DNA of 64,000 nucleotides, taken from assembly GCF_002968335.2 (NCBI RefSeq), contig NZ_CP134398.1:3162001-3226000 (forward strand). The letters run 5' to 3'. This document shows, piece after piece, positions 17,441 to 26,243 of the stretch; the stretch's first letter is position 1, and the number at the start of each line of letters is the position of its first letter. This DNA is from Mycobacterium sp. ITM-2016-00316. Lineage in GTDB: Bacteria > Actinomycetota > Actinomycetes > Mycobacteriales > Mycobacteriaceae. The translations under genes were made by a program, and so were the position numbers. The notes beneath the pieces are model-generated. The model saw only the letters and a program-made list of their open reading frames with translations. It had not been told where the DNA came from and searched no databases.

Positions 17441-18322
17441 ATGACCGTGACGATCGACAGCCCCGCACCGCCCGCCGACAAGGCAACTGCTGAGACGCCC
17501 AGTGCCGTCATCGACCGGGTGTCGCTGGTGTTGGATGCGTTCGACGGTCCCGGGCGCCTCACCCTCGCGCAGATCGTCCGCCGCACCGGTCTTCCCCGGT
17601 CCTCCGCCCACCGGATGCTGGAACGCCTGGTCCAGCTGCGCTGGCTTCGCCGCAGCGGCCGTGACTATGAATTGGGGATGCGGCTCATCGAACTGGGCTC
17701 GCTGGCCGTCCATCAGGACCGGCTCCACAAGGCAGCGATCCCGATGCTGCACGAGCTGCATGCAGCCACCGGCCTGGTCGTGCATCTGGCAGTCCTCGAG
17801 GGATCCGATGTCGTGTACATGGAAAAGGTCGGCAACCGGCTGGCTGCCGCCATCCCGACCCGGGTGGGTGGTCGCCAGCCTGCGCACTGCGCCGCGGTCG
17901 GCAAAGCCATGCTGGCCTTCGCCGAGAACCAGACCAACGACGAACAGCACACGACGCCCTTGTCGCGGCGAACCAAATACTCGATCTCGACACCCGCTCA
18001 GCTGCGCAGCGAACTGCTGAAGGTCCAAGCACACGGCATTGCGTTCGACCGCGAAGAATCGCTGCCCGGCTTCGGGTGTGTGGCCGCGCCCATCGGGGAG
18101 CCCGGTGAAGCGGTCGCCGCCGTGTCGGTGTGTGGGCCGATGGGCCAGATGAAGTTCGACCAGCAACTGGTCGCACCCGTGCGGATGGCGGCCATGGGGA
18201 TCTGGCGCGCCGTCGAAGGCGGCCCGCAGCGAGTGGCACCGACGCTGCAACAGATGCGTCCGCTGCGCGGTGGCCCGGTCGCCCATCCGGCCCGCCGCAC
18301 GTCCGGCCTGCTGCCGGCATGA
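17441..18322 (+). CDS. IclR-family transcriptional regulator
   Basis: About 293 residues follow ATG 17441, which has GGAGG at good spacing. The N-terminal winged HTH contains L-A-Q-I-V-R-R-T-G-L-P-R-S-S-A-H-R and the C-terminal half is an IclR effector domain with H-C-A-A-V-G-K-A near the middle. IclR proteins are tetramers that repress or activate catabolic operons and respond to aromatic or organic acids. Its 44-bp upstream dyad suggests autoregulation. It is translationally coupled by ATGA to the following esterase gene. Confidence 0.88.
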   Translation: MTVTIDSPAPPADKATAETPSAVIDRVSLVLDAFDGPGRLTLAQIVRRTGLPRSSAHRMLERLVQLRWLRRSGRDYELGMRLIELGSLAVHQDRLHKAAIPMLHELHAATGLVVHLAVLEGSDVVYMEKVGNRLAAAIPTRVGGRQPAHCAAVGKAMLAFAENQTNDEQHTTPLSRRTKYSISTPAQLRSELLKVQAHGIAFDREESLPGFGCVAAPIGEPGEAVAAVSVCGPMGQMKFDQQLVAPVRMAAMGIWRAVEGGPQRVAPTLQQMRPLRGGPVAHPARRTSGLLPA

Positions 18323-19268
18323 GCCTCGACCCTCAGATCGCCGCCATCATCGAGACACTCGACGCCGGTTTCCCGCCGGTGCAGACGATGACCGGCGAAC
18401 AGGCGCGTGCCGCCATTCGTTCGCGCTTCGTCCCCGCGACCAACCCCGAAAGGGTCGCTTCGGTGCGGGATCTGAGATCTCCGGCCCGGGCGGCCCGGTG
18501 TCGCTACGGATCTACCGTCCCGAATCCACGACTACCGGAGAAGCCATTCCCACCTTGGTCTACGCCCATGGCGGAGGCTGGGTGTTCTGTGATCTGGACA
18601 GCCATGACGGACTTTGTCGTGCATTCGCCAACAGCATGTCTGCCGTGGTCGTCTCGGTGCACTACCGCCGGGCCTCGGAGGAAGGGCAGTGGCCGGCCGC
18701 GGCCGAGGACATGTATGCCGCCACGGCGTGGGTCGCCGGCCACATCAACGAGGTGGGCGGCGATCCTGCTGCGGTGATCGTCGGCGGTGACAGCGCCGGA
18801 GGCAATTTGGCCGCCGTCACGGCGTTGATGGCGCGCGACCGCAACGGGCCGGCACTGGCCGGCCAGGTGCTGCTCTACCCCGTGATCGCGGCGGACTTCG
18901 ACACCGAGTCGTATCGGTTGTTCGGTGCGGGGTTCTACAATCCGGTCGCCGCGCTGCAATGGTATTGGGATCAGTACGTGCCTGCCGTCACCGACCGGAC
19001 AAACCCCTATGCCTCACCGCTTTCGGCCGAGAATCTGTCCGGTTTGCCGCCGGCGATCACGGTGGTGGCCGGTCACGATCCGCTGCGCGATGAGGGTCTC
19101 GCCTACGCCGAAGCACTGGAGTCCGCCGGGGTCCCCACGGTGTGCCGATATTTCGAGGGCGGCGTGCACGGCTTCATGACCATGCCCGCCTTCGATATCT
19201 GTCAGCGGGCACGCGAACGCGTCAGCGCGGACGTCGTGGCACTCCTCGGTCGGACCGTCACGATCTGA
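18319..19268 (+). pseudogene. HSL-family esterase/acetylhydrolase, frameshifted
   Basis: The ATG at 18319 overlaps the IclR stop. The first about 51 codons, to D at 18469-18471, encode a normal HSL-family N-terminus, but the rest of the enzyme is in another frame from GAG 18474. One base appears to be missing at 18472-18474. The C-terminal part is intact: oxyanion H-G-G-G-W, nucleophile G-D-S-A-G-G and a final histidine in G-G-V-H-G-F. Rejoined, it would be about 317 residues, normal for LipH-like enzymes. Either a real inactivating deletion or a sequencing error is possible. Its end overlaps the convergent reductase gene by 11 nt. Confidence 0.75.
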
Positions 19269-20493
19269 CGTCGCTCCTGGCGGGCAGTTCCATCGGTTCG
19301 GCCGCTCCGTAGCGCTGCTCGGTGTCCAGCACGCAATGCGTGCGCGCGAAGACGGTCACCATGCACTTGTTGTTGTGGTTGCATCGGCTCCGCACCCCTG
19401 CGTCGGCCATCATCTTGTTGACCAGATCCGGTTCACGAAGCAGCGCCCGCCCCATCGCGACGAACTCGAAACCCTCTCGCATCCCGGTCTCGACGTGATC
19501 GCGGTTGGTGATCCCGCCGAGCAGGATCAGCTTGGTGTTCTTCATGATCGGCACGAACTGCCGCGCCGCAGAAAGCATGTACAGATCCTCGTAGGGATAG
19601 CTACCCATCACACGTTTGCCCAGGACGCGCACCCCCGGACGCATCATCGGCGGCATCACCTTCGCGAACTCGCGCACCGGCACATCCCCGCGGAACAGGT
19701 ACATCGGACGGTAGACCGAGGATCCCTGCGTCAGTTCGATGGCGTCGAGGGTGGCATCGGCGTCCAGAAGCGCCACGGTGCGCAGGGCCTCATCGATCCA
19801 GATGCTGCCCGGCAACCCGTCATCCATATCCAGCTTGGCGACCACCGCGATGCGGCGCCCGACCACCTCCCGCACCCGCTGGGCGATCTCACGCACCAAT
19901 CGCGACCGGCCGTCGATATCACCGCCGTACTCGTCCTTGCGACGGTTGATCAACGGGCTGAGAAACGAACTGGGCAGATACAAATGGCCGAAATGTAGTT
20001 CGACGGCATCGAAGCCGGCTGCCACGGCGACCTGAGCCGCATCACCGAAATGATCGATCACGGCCGCGATCTCGTCACGACGAATCTCGCGGCAATAGGC
20101 GAACGAGGTCGGATTGACGAATCGGCTCGGCGCGACCGCAGTGACACCCGTGAGTTTCTTCGGCGCGACGACACCGGCGTGGCCGAGCTGTGCGGAGATC
20201 CCCGCGCCCGCGCCGTGCACGGCATCGGTGAGCGCACGCAAGCCGGGAAGTGCATCGCTGTTCATCACAATCTGTCCCGGAGCGCTGGCGCCCTCGGGCG
20301 AGACGCAGCAGTAGGCGACCGTGGTCATCCCGACGCCGCCCTCGGCGAAGATCCGGTGGAAATCGAGGAGGTCCTGGGTGACCCGACCGTCCGGCGAGCG
20401 GCCCTCTGAGGTGGCGGCTTTGACGATCCTGTTCCGGAGCTGAACGGGACCCAATTGGGCGGGGCTGAAAGGATCCGGGCTGAGAGCAACCAT
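19258..20493 (-). CDS. Old-yellow-enzyme family NADH:flavin oxidoreductase
   Basis: The 411-residue TIM-barrel flavoenzyme has an N-terminal L-R-N-R-I-V-K-A-A-T segment, A-Q-L-G-H-A-G and a barrel end with G-G-I-T and G-R-A-L-L-R-E-P-D-L. It has the single OYE domain, not the long 2,4-dienoyl-CoA reductase form. A C-terminal cysteine cluster (C-N-H-N-N-K-C, then T-H-C) is present. Family members reduce activated C=C bonds; BaiCD/BaiH relatives act on bile-acid enones. ATG 20493 was chosen over GTG 20499 because the recurring palindrome lies exactly 45 nt upstream. Confidence 0.82.
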   Translation of the reverse strand: MVALSPDPFSPAQLGPVQLRNRIVKAATSEGRSPDGRVTQDLLDFHRIFAEGGVGMTTVAYCCVSPEGASAPGQIVMNSDALPGLRALTDAVHGAGAGISAQLGHAGVVAPKKLTGVTAVAPSRFVNPTSFAYCREIRRDEIAAVIDHFGDAAQVAVAAGFDAVELHFGHLYLPSSFLSPLINRRKDEYGGDIDGRSRLVREIAQRVREVVGRRIAVVAKLDMDDGLPGSIWIDEALRTVALLDADATLDAIELTQGSSVYRPMYLFRGDVPVREFAKVMPPMMRPGVRVLGKRVMGSYPYEDLYMLSAARQFVPIMKNTKLILLGGITNRDHVETGMREGFEFVAMGRALLREPDLVNKMMADAGVRSRCNHNNKCMVTVFARTHCVLDTEQRYGAAEPMELPARSDVRS

Positions 20494-20536
20494 CAGCACA
20501 CCGTCGGCCCCACATCAGGCCGCGTCAACAGTGGTC

Positions 20537-20551
20537 TCCCGATGGTCGGGA
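20537..20551. promoter_or_regulatory. Palindrome between the OYE gene and the 20594 gene
   Basis: TCCCGA-TGG-TCGGGA is a perfect 6-bp inverted repeat. Its core CCGATGGTCGG (20539-20549) is a relaxed copy of the recurring motif (8 of 11). It ends 45 nt before the OYE ATG on one side and 44 nt before the ATG at 20594 on the other. A TACTCT -10 hexamer ends 7 nt before 20594. Confidence 0.45.
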
Positions 20552-20593
20552 TCGAGGGCGTGAGCGCGAAGACCAATCCCTACTCTCACGTGC

Positions 20594-20941
20594 ATGCCAA
20601 ACGGTGAGGTTTTCGTCATCGATCGGGTGGTCACCAAACCTGGACGCGCTCGTGAGTTCATCGACGCCTATGTGGCCGACTATGTCCCGGGTGCTCGCGC
20701 GCGTGGCATGTCACTGCGCAATATTCTTGTCTCACCCCCGATCTGGTATGCCTCTGAGTCCAACACCGTCACCATCACCTGGTCGCTTCCCAGCCCGCAG
20801 GCCTGGTGGGAGATGACATGGAAGGGCAGGCCGGACCCTGGGCTTGGTGCATGGTGGGACGAACTCGACGAACTGATCATCGAACGTGACCGCAGCGCTG
20901 CCGCCGCATACGACGACGTGGAGAGGCTCTGCGATGTTTAA
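20594..20941 (+). CDS. Small dimeric alpha/beta-barrel protein (NIPSNAP-like), unknown function
   Basis: The 115-residue protein has an N-terminal strand F-V-I-D-R-V-V-T and a W-E-M / W-W-D-E-L helical half, as in NIPSNAP/antibiotic-monooxygenase-type ferredoxin-fold dimers. No catalytic residues can be named. A TACTCT box right before the ATG suggests a leaderless message. The next gene overlaps it by 8 nt and encodes a related two-domain protein, so the two probably act together. I do not recognise a specific function. Confidence 0.55.
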   Translation: MPNGEVFVIDRVVTKPGRAREFIDAYVADYVPGARARGMSLRNILVSPPIWYASESNTVTITWSLPSPQAWWEMTWKGRPDPGLGAWWDELDELIIERDRSAAAAYDDVERLCDV

Positions 20942-21563
20942 CGTCACCCGCCTCATCGACGTCCCCGAGAGCGAACGCGAGCGTCTGCGACTCGTCCTGG
21001 AGCGCATCGCGCAGAACAGCCCCGCCGTCCGACATGTGGTGTCCCCGACCTTGGCGGGCAGCCGAAACGGTGGAGATATGCTGTTCCACATGCGATTCCG
21101 TGACCGCGATGAGTGGATGACAGTCGCCGCCGACGTCGACGCCGCGCTGGCCGACCCGGCGATCACCCGAATCAACGGGGTCAACTACCGCGGCCGCCCC
21201 TCCGTGATCGCCGACCGTCCCGCCGGGACCGTGTACCGCACCCTGCTGCTGCGCGCAGCGTCAGACATCGAACCCGAGGTGCTGTTGCGCTTCGAAGCCG
21301 ATCTGAAACGGCTACCGGGACACGTCTCCACGATCAGCGCCTGGCAATTGAGTCGACCCGATCAGGTCGTCGGCACCTCGGCATGGACCCATGTCTTCGA
21401 ACAGGAGTTCAGCGATGCCGACGGCATCATGGGCGCCTATTTGATGCACCCGATCCACTGGGCCGTCGTCGACCAGTGGTTCGACCCTGAATGCCCCAAA
21501 GTCATTGTCCGCGAACGTGTTTGCCACAGTTTCTGTGCGGACCCCGGCCAGGTGCTGCGCTGA
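20934..21563 (+). CDS. Two-domain alpha/beta-barrel (Dabb-like) protein, unknown function
   Basis: The 209-residue protein consists of two similar halves. Each half has a strand-helix pattern with a central D/E-rich helix and an F-x-x-x-F/H strand (D-M-L-F-H-M-R-F; W-T-H-V-F-E-Q-E-F). This resembles stress-responsive A/B barrel (Dabb) domains fused in tandem. It overlaps the 20594 gene and converges with an SDR gene 11 nt downstream. Some Dabb proteins act in steroid or polyketide pathways as cyclases or decarboxylases, but no activity can be assigned here. Confidence 0.5.
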   Translation: MFNVTRLIDVPESERERLRLVLERIAQNSPAVRHVVSPTLAGSRNGGDMLFHMRFRDRDEWMTVAADVDAALADPAITRINGVNYRGRPSVIADRPAGTVYRTLLLRAASDIEPEVLLRFEADLKRLPGHVSTISAWQLSRPDQVVGTSAWTHVFEQEFSDADGIMGAYLMHPIHWAVVDQWFDPECPKVIVRERVCHSFCADPGQVLR

Positions 21564-21574
21564 GGCGGTCGCGG

Positions 21575-22462
21575 TTACACGCCGAGCGCGAGGATGTTCG
21601 GGTTGGTGTTCGCCGGAGGTTGCAACGGCGGTAGCGTCACCTTCCCGTCCAGACTGTGCACGGTCAGCTTCTGCGCCCACGGGTAGTGCAAGCTGAACGT
21701 GATCAGCCCGGTGCGTTCATGGGCAGGCAGATGGCACATCGCCAGCACCGTCTCGGCCAGGTACTCGACCGGCTCGGTCGGGAAGGTGTCAGGGATGAGG
21801 CTCGCCGCACCGGGTGTACGAACAGCGCTGGAGGGCCCGACGACGTTGACGGCGATATTCGCATCCAGAAGTTCGGCAGCCACTCCCTGGGTAAACCTGT
21901 GCAGTGCAGCCTTCATGGATGCATAGACCACATCGCCGGAGCTTTTGTTGTACTCGCGGTAGGGCCGCACCGGCGGCAGGCCGGTCACCGAACCGATGTT
22001 GACGATCCACCCCGCGCCCTGGCGTCGCATGTGCGGCACCGCCCGCTGGGTCAGCACAAACGGGGTTCGCACATAGTGCTCGATGGTGCGATCGAATGTG
22101 TCCATCGGCATGTCCTCGACGATCGAATAGTCGGCGTAGCCGGCGTTGTTGACGAGAATGTCGAGCCGCCCGGTGCGCTCCACCACCCGATCGACCAGAT
22201 CGGCGCGCTGCTGGGTGTTCTCGAGATCACACGCAACGCCGAATGCCGTGCCGCCAGCCGCTTCGATCAGCTCGATCGTCTCGCCGATGGTGCCCGGGAG
22301 TTCGGCGTCCCGGCCCGCCCGCGTAGACACCGACGGTTGATAGGACCTCGCTGTGACCGCCACCGTCGCCCCCTCGGCAGCGAGCCGTTGCGCCACCGCG
22401 CGGCCGATGCCACGGCTGCTGCCGGTGACCAAAGCTGTTTTACCGCTGAGAATTCCGCTCAC
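21575..22462 (-). CDS. Short-chain dehydrogenase/reductase
   Basis: The GTG at 22462 overlaps the stop of the upstream BVMO gene (GTGA). The 295-residue protein has T-G-S-S-R-G-I-G near residues 12-19, N-N-A-G and a Y-A-S-M-K active-site pair. It has a C-terminal extension of about 40 residues beyond a minimal SDR. Its coupling to the BVMO suggests that it makes or uses the ketone or alcohol of that step, for example an alcohol-to-ketone oxidation before Baeyer-Villiger insertion. Substrate unknown. Confidence 0.8.
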   Translation of the reverse strand: MSGILSGKTALVTGSSRGIGRAVAQRLAAEGATVAVTARSYQPSVSTRAGRDAELPGTIGETIELIEAAGGTAFGVACDLENTQQRADLVDRVVERTGRLDILVNNAGYADYSIVEDMPMDTFDRTIEHYVRTPFVLTQRAVPHMRRQGAGWIVNIGSVTGLPPVRPYREYNKSSGDVVYASMKAALHRFTQGVAAELLDANIAVNVVGPSSAVRTPGAASLIPDTFPTEPVEYLAETVLAMCHLPAHERTGLITFSLHYPWAQKLTVHSLDGKVTLPPLQPPANTNPNILALGV

Positions 22463-24378
22463 TGGAGACTGAGGTCCTCTTCCTTCGGCACGCGGTGGCT
22501 CTGCCACACCTCGATCAACCGGAATGGGAACGCCGTCACGATACGGCCACCGGAGCGGTAATAGGTGTGTGCCGTTGGCGTGTGACACCACACCGTCTTC
22601 TGCATCGCCTCGTCGATCTGTTGGACGTACTCGGCGAACGCCGCCGGCGTCACCTCGAGCGTCTTGGCCTTGCGCTCCGCCATCAACTGCAGGCATTCCA
22701 TCACATAGTGCACCATCACCTCGACGCCGAAATTATGGCCGCCACCGTGCCCGGGGCTGTAGTTGGGAGCCGAGGAAATGAACAGGTTGGGGAAGCCGGG
22801 TACCAGCCCCCCGCGGTACGCGCTGGGGCTCTCGCCCCACACCTCGGCGAGTTTGACACCATTGCGGCCCTCGATATCCACCGTGGAGAGAAAGTCGAGG
22901 TGATATCCGGTGGCATAGATGATGACGTCGAGATCGATCTGGCGTCCGTCCTGGGTGACGATGCCACGCTCGTTGACGCCGGCCGGCTCGCTGGCCTCGA
23001 CGTCGACATGTTCGCGCGCCAGCGCTGCGTAGTAGCCGCCCGGATCCCGAATGATGCGCTTGCCGTACGGGGCGAAGTCGGGCGTGACCTTCTCTGCCAG
23101 CTCGGTACCCGCACCGAAGACACGGTCGATGTAGTCGAGGCACATCTGCATCAGCGCGTCATTGGCCGGCGAGATCGACAGGTGTTCGGCGGCCCACTGC
23201 GGATCCCGCACGATGACGGGATAGTTGTTGTCCCCCGCCCCCCAGAAGGACTTCAGCCTGTTCCAGTTGGCGTAGAACGGGACATGGGCATTGAGCCAAC
23301 GGCGGTGCGCGGGCACATCGTCGTTCAGCCGCTTACGCGGAGCCACCCAGTGTGGCTGACGTTGAAACACCGTGAGGTGCTCCACCTCGTCCACCGATGC
23401 GTCGACAATCTGCACGGCGGTACATCCGGCGCCGATGATCGCGACTCTCTTTCCCCGAAGCGACAGTTCGGGATCCCACTCAGCGGAATGAACGCTCACC
23501 CCGCCGAAGTTCTCTCGACCAGGCAGATCGGGCCAGCGCGGCCGGTTGAGGTAACCGGCCGCCGGCACCACCACATTGGCGTAGGACACGTCCCGGGTGC
23601 CATCGGCGGCGACGGTCCGAACCTCCCACATCGCGCGGCTCTCGTCCCACCGTAGTTCCTCGACCTCGGTGGTGAACCGCGCGTGCTCCCGCAGGGCGTT
23701 CTTGTCGGCAACCGACTCCAGATAGCGCTGGTATTCCGCGCCCTGCGGGTAGTAGCTCGACCAGGCACCGTTGATGTCACGGGACAGCGAGTAGTACGCC
23801 GACGGGGTATCGACACCGATGCCCGGGTAGACGGTCGTGTACCAGGTGCCACCGACCTCGTCGTTACGATCGATGATCTCGTAATCGATACCGGCCGCTG
23901 AGCACTCCAAGGCGAGCGCCATGCCCGCGATCCCGGCACCGATGATCACCACCTTGAACCCCTGCGGGAGGTTGGCCGTGCGGGGCAGTATCGGCTGGGA
24001 AGGGTGAAAACCACCCTGCTCCAGCAGCATCCCGATGTACTCGGCGCCCACCGCGGCACCCAGCGCCAGCGGCGCGATGCGCGCGAACAGGCCGGGATCG
24101 TCGGACGCCAGCGCGTCAGGCGAGCGAGGCACTTCCATCGCTGTCAGAACGGCGTCGACCAGCGTCTCGAGCGTGTCGGGGTCGGTGCTACCCACCTGCT
24201 CGGGGGGATCGGGTGTGAAGGAGATTCTGGCCGCGAACCGATCCACGACATCCGAGTCTCCGGTCAGCTGAGCCAGTACCGCCACCAGGATTCCGGGGTC
24301 GGCCCTACGCAGGTGGTCCCGCATTTCCCCGGGGTCCACTGATTTCTCGTCAGCTCCCACCGTCACAGCGATCGTCAT
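22459..24378 (-). CDS. Baeyer-Villiger monooxygenase, HAPMO-like with N-terminal extension
   Basis: The ATG at 24378 has AAGGAGG four bases upstream. The 639-residue protein has about 140 extra N-terminal residues. Then come the FAD motif G-A-G-I-A-G, the BVMO fingerprint F-G-G-V-S-V-H-S-A-E-W and the second nucleotide motif G-A-G-C-T-A. Length and extension match 4-hydroxyacetophenone monooxygenase (about 640 residues) rather than the 540-residue type also encoded here. It is the first gene of an operon with an SDR and is divergent from fadD. A steroid side-chain or ring ketone is plausible. Confidence 0.87.
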   Translation of the reverse strand: MTIAVTVGADEKSVDPGEMRDHLRRADPGILVAVLAQLTGDSDVVDRFAARISFTPDPPEQVGSTDPDTLETLVDAVLTAMEVPRSPDALASDDPGLFARIAPLALGAAVGAEYIGMLLEQGGFHPSQPILPRTANLPQGFKVVIIGAGIAGMALALECSAAGIDYEIIDRNDEVGGTWYTTVYPGIGVDTPSAYYSLSRDINGAWSSYYPQGAEYQRYLESVADKNALREHARFTTEVEELRWDESRAMWEVRTVAADGTRDVSYANVVVPAAGYLNRPRWPDLPGRENFGGVSVHSAEWDPELSLRGKRVAIIGAGCTAVQIVDASVDEVEHLTVFQRQPHWVAPRKRLNDDVPAHRRWLNAHVPFYANWNRLKSFWGAGDNNYPVIVRDPQWAAEHLSISPANDALMQMCLDYIDRVFGAGTELAEKVTPDFAPYGKRIIRDPGGYYAALAREHVDVEASEPAGVNERGIVTQDGRQIDLDVIIYATGYHLDFLSTVDIEGRNGVKLAEVWGESPSAYRGGLVPGFPNLFISSAPNYSPGHGGGHNFGVEVMVHYVMECLQLMAERKAKTLEVTPAAFAEYVQQIDEAMQKTVWCHTPTAHTYYRSGGRIVTAFPFRLIEVWQSHRVPKEEDLSLQ

Positions 24379-24440
24379 CGATCCTCCTTGATTCCGAACC
24401 CGAGTATGCGATCCCGGTGACGAATCCGACGGGCCGCTTT

Positions 24441-24451
24441 CTACTGAGCGG
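24441..24451. promoter_or_regulatory. Recurring palindrome between BVMO2 and fadD
   Basis: CTACTGAGCGG matches the consensus at 10 of 11 positions. It ends 45 nt before the fadD ATG, and a TACAGT -10 (24485-24490) ends 6 nt before the same ATG. On the minus strand, 45 nt leads to about 24395, just downstream of a TACTCG box, which would suit the BVMO gene with its leader and ribosome site. Confidence 0.52.
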
Positions 24452-24496
24452 GACGCGACCCGATCGGGCGTGCGAATCCGCACATACAGTCCGACC

Positions 24497-26080
24497 ATGA
24501 ATGATCTGGACGCCGTCCTCGCCTCGGCAAGAAGCCACGCGCTCGGCGATATTCCGCGTCGGTCGGCGCGCAGAGAGCCCGACAAGACCGCAATCATCGA
24601 CGGTGAGGTGAACCTGACGTTCGCCGAGTTCGAGCACCTCGTCGATCGCACCACAGCGGCACTGAGCGACAACGGATTCGGGGTCGGTGACCGGGTGGCC
24701 GTGCTGGCGCACAACTGTTGGCAGTACGCCGTCCTCGCGTTCGCGACTGCACGCGCCGGGGTCGTCCTCGTGCCGATCAATTACATGCTCACCGCCGAAG
24801 AGATCTCCTACATTCTCGGGCACAGCCAGGTGACCGGCTTCGTGGTCGAGGCGGGCCTCGTTCCCACCGCGGAGGCGGCCATGCAGCGCGCCGGAAAGGT
24901 CACGACGAAGGCCACGTTCGTGGAGCCCGGTCAGACTCCCCCTGCCGGCTGGGCCGATTTCGGCCGGTGGCTGCTCACCACCTCGGTGGCGCCCGCCCCG
25001 CGCGTCGCTGATGACCAGCTGATCCGACTGATGTACACCAGCGGAACCGAATCGAATCCCAAGGGCGCCAGGCACTCGACCCGAAGCCTGATGGGCAACT
25101 ACATCAGCTCGATCATCGCCGGCTCGATGGAGGGCAGCGATATCGAGATCCATTCATTGCCGCTCTACCACTGCGCACAACTCGACAACTTCCTGATCAC
25201 CGACATCTACCTCGGTGCGACCAGCGTCATCTTGCCAAGAGCAGACCCCGAACTGGTGCTGCGCAGCATCGAACAGCACGGCGTGACGAATTACTTTGCC
25301 CCGCCCACGGTGTGGATCTCGCTGTTGCGTTCGCCGGTATTCGACCAGGTGGACCTGTCCAGCCTGCGCAAGGGGTACTACGGGGCCTCGGCGATGCCGA
25401 TCGAGATACTGGCCGAAATGCGCGAGCGGCTCCCCAACCTCAGGTTGTGGAACTTCTATGGCCAAACCGAGATGGGCCCGTTGGCGTCGGCGCTGGGGCC
25501 CGACGAACAGGACGCACACGCCGGCTCGGCCGGACGACCGGTGATCAATGTGGAGACGGCGGTCATCGACGATGACAATGCCGAAGTCGCTTGCGGTGTC
25601 GTCGGAGAGATCGCCCACCGCAGCCCGCATCTGATGCTCGGCTACCTCGACGATGACACCAAGACCGCCGAATCCTTCCGCGGCGGCTGGTTCCATTCCG
25701 GAGACCTGGGCTACTACGACGAGCACGGGCTGCTGCATGTCGTCGACCGCAAGAAGGACATGATCAAGACCGGTGGCGAGAACGTCGCCAGCAGGGAGGT
25801 CGAAGAGGTCATCTACCGCCACCCCGGGGTCGAAGAGGTCGCGGTATTCGGTCTTCCGCATCCCGTGTGGGTGGAAGCGGTGGTCGCCGCCGTGGTCGCA
25901 CGCGACGGTCGACAGCTCTCCGAGGCGGAAGTGGTGAGTCACTGCAGGACGCACCTGGCCGGTTTCAAGACACCCAAGCAGGTGTTCTTCGTGGACTCGC
26001 TACCGAAGAATCCCAGCGGAAAGCTCCTCAAACGCGTATTGCGGGACACGTTCAGCCCTTCGATGGCGGTATCCGACTGA
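24497..26080 (+). CDS. Acyl-CoA synthetase (FadD family)
   Basis: The 527-residue adenylate-forming enzyme has the P-loop-like Y-T-S-G-T-E-S-N-P-K-G near residue 180, the A5 motif Y-G-Q-T-E, and the D-R-K-K-D hinge followed by the C-terminal lysine in P-K-N-P-S-G-K. It activates a carboxylate as acyl-AMP, then acyl-CoA. Next to a dehydrogenase/hydratase operon it is the likely entry step for steroid side-chain oxidation, as with bile-acid or steroid-acid CoA ligases. Promoter geometry suggests a leaderless transcript. Confidence 0.88.
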   Translation: MNDLDAVLASARSHALGDIPRRSARREPDKTAIIDGEVNLTFAEFEHLVDRTTAALSDNGFGVGDRVAVLAHNCWQYAVLAFATARAGVVLVPINYMLTAEEISYILGHSQVTGFVVEAGLVPTAEAAMQRAGKVTTKATFVEPGQTPPAGWADFGRWLLTTSVAPAPRVADDQLIRLMYTSGTESNPKGARHSTRSLMGNYISSIIAGSMEGSDIEIHSLPLYHCAQLDNFLITDIYLGATSVILPRADPELVLRSIEQHGVTNYFAPPTVWISLLRSPVFDQVDLSSLRKGYYGASAMPIEILAEMRERLPNLRLWNFYGQTEMGPLASALGPDEQDAHAGSAGRPVINVETAVIDDDNAEVACGVVGEIAHRSPHLMLGYLDDDTKTAESFRGGWFHSGDLGYYDEHGLLHVVDRKKDMIKTGGENVASREVEEVIYRHPGVEEVAVFGLPHPVWVEAVVAAVVARDGRQLSEAEVVSHCRTHLAGFKTPKQVFFVDSLPKNPSGKLLKRVLRDTFSPSMAVSD

Positions 26081-26190
26081 TAGCTCAATGTGATTCGGCC
26101 CTCTTCGGGTGATGACCGCTGGGCGGGAAGCACAGAACAGCCGGCATCGGCACGGCACTAGCGTGCGCAGAGACGTCGGCGGCGCGCGCT

Positions 26191-26201
26191 CCTGAGAGCG
26201 G
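26191..26201 (+). promoter_or_regulatory. Weak copy of the recurring palindrome before the ADH operon
   Basis: CCTGAGAGCGG matches at 9 of 11 positions and ends 42 nt before the GTG at 26244. GGATTT ends 7 nt before that GTG and could be the -10. The rest of the 163-nt gap after fadD holds nothing else recognisable. Confidence 0.3.
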
Positions 26202-26243
26202 ACCGCGCGTTCGACCGCCAACGAGCGAGAGGATTTCAGCCCC

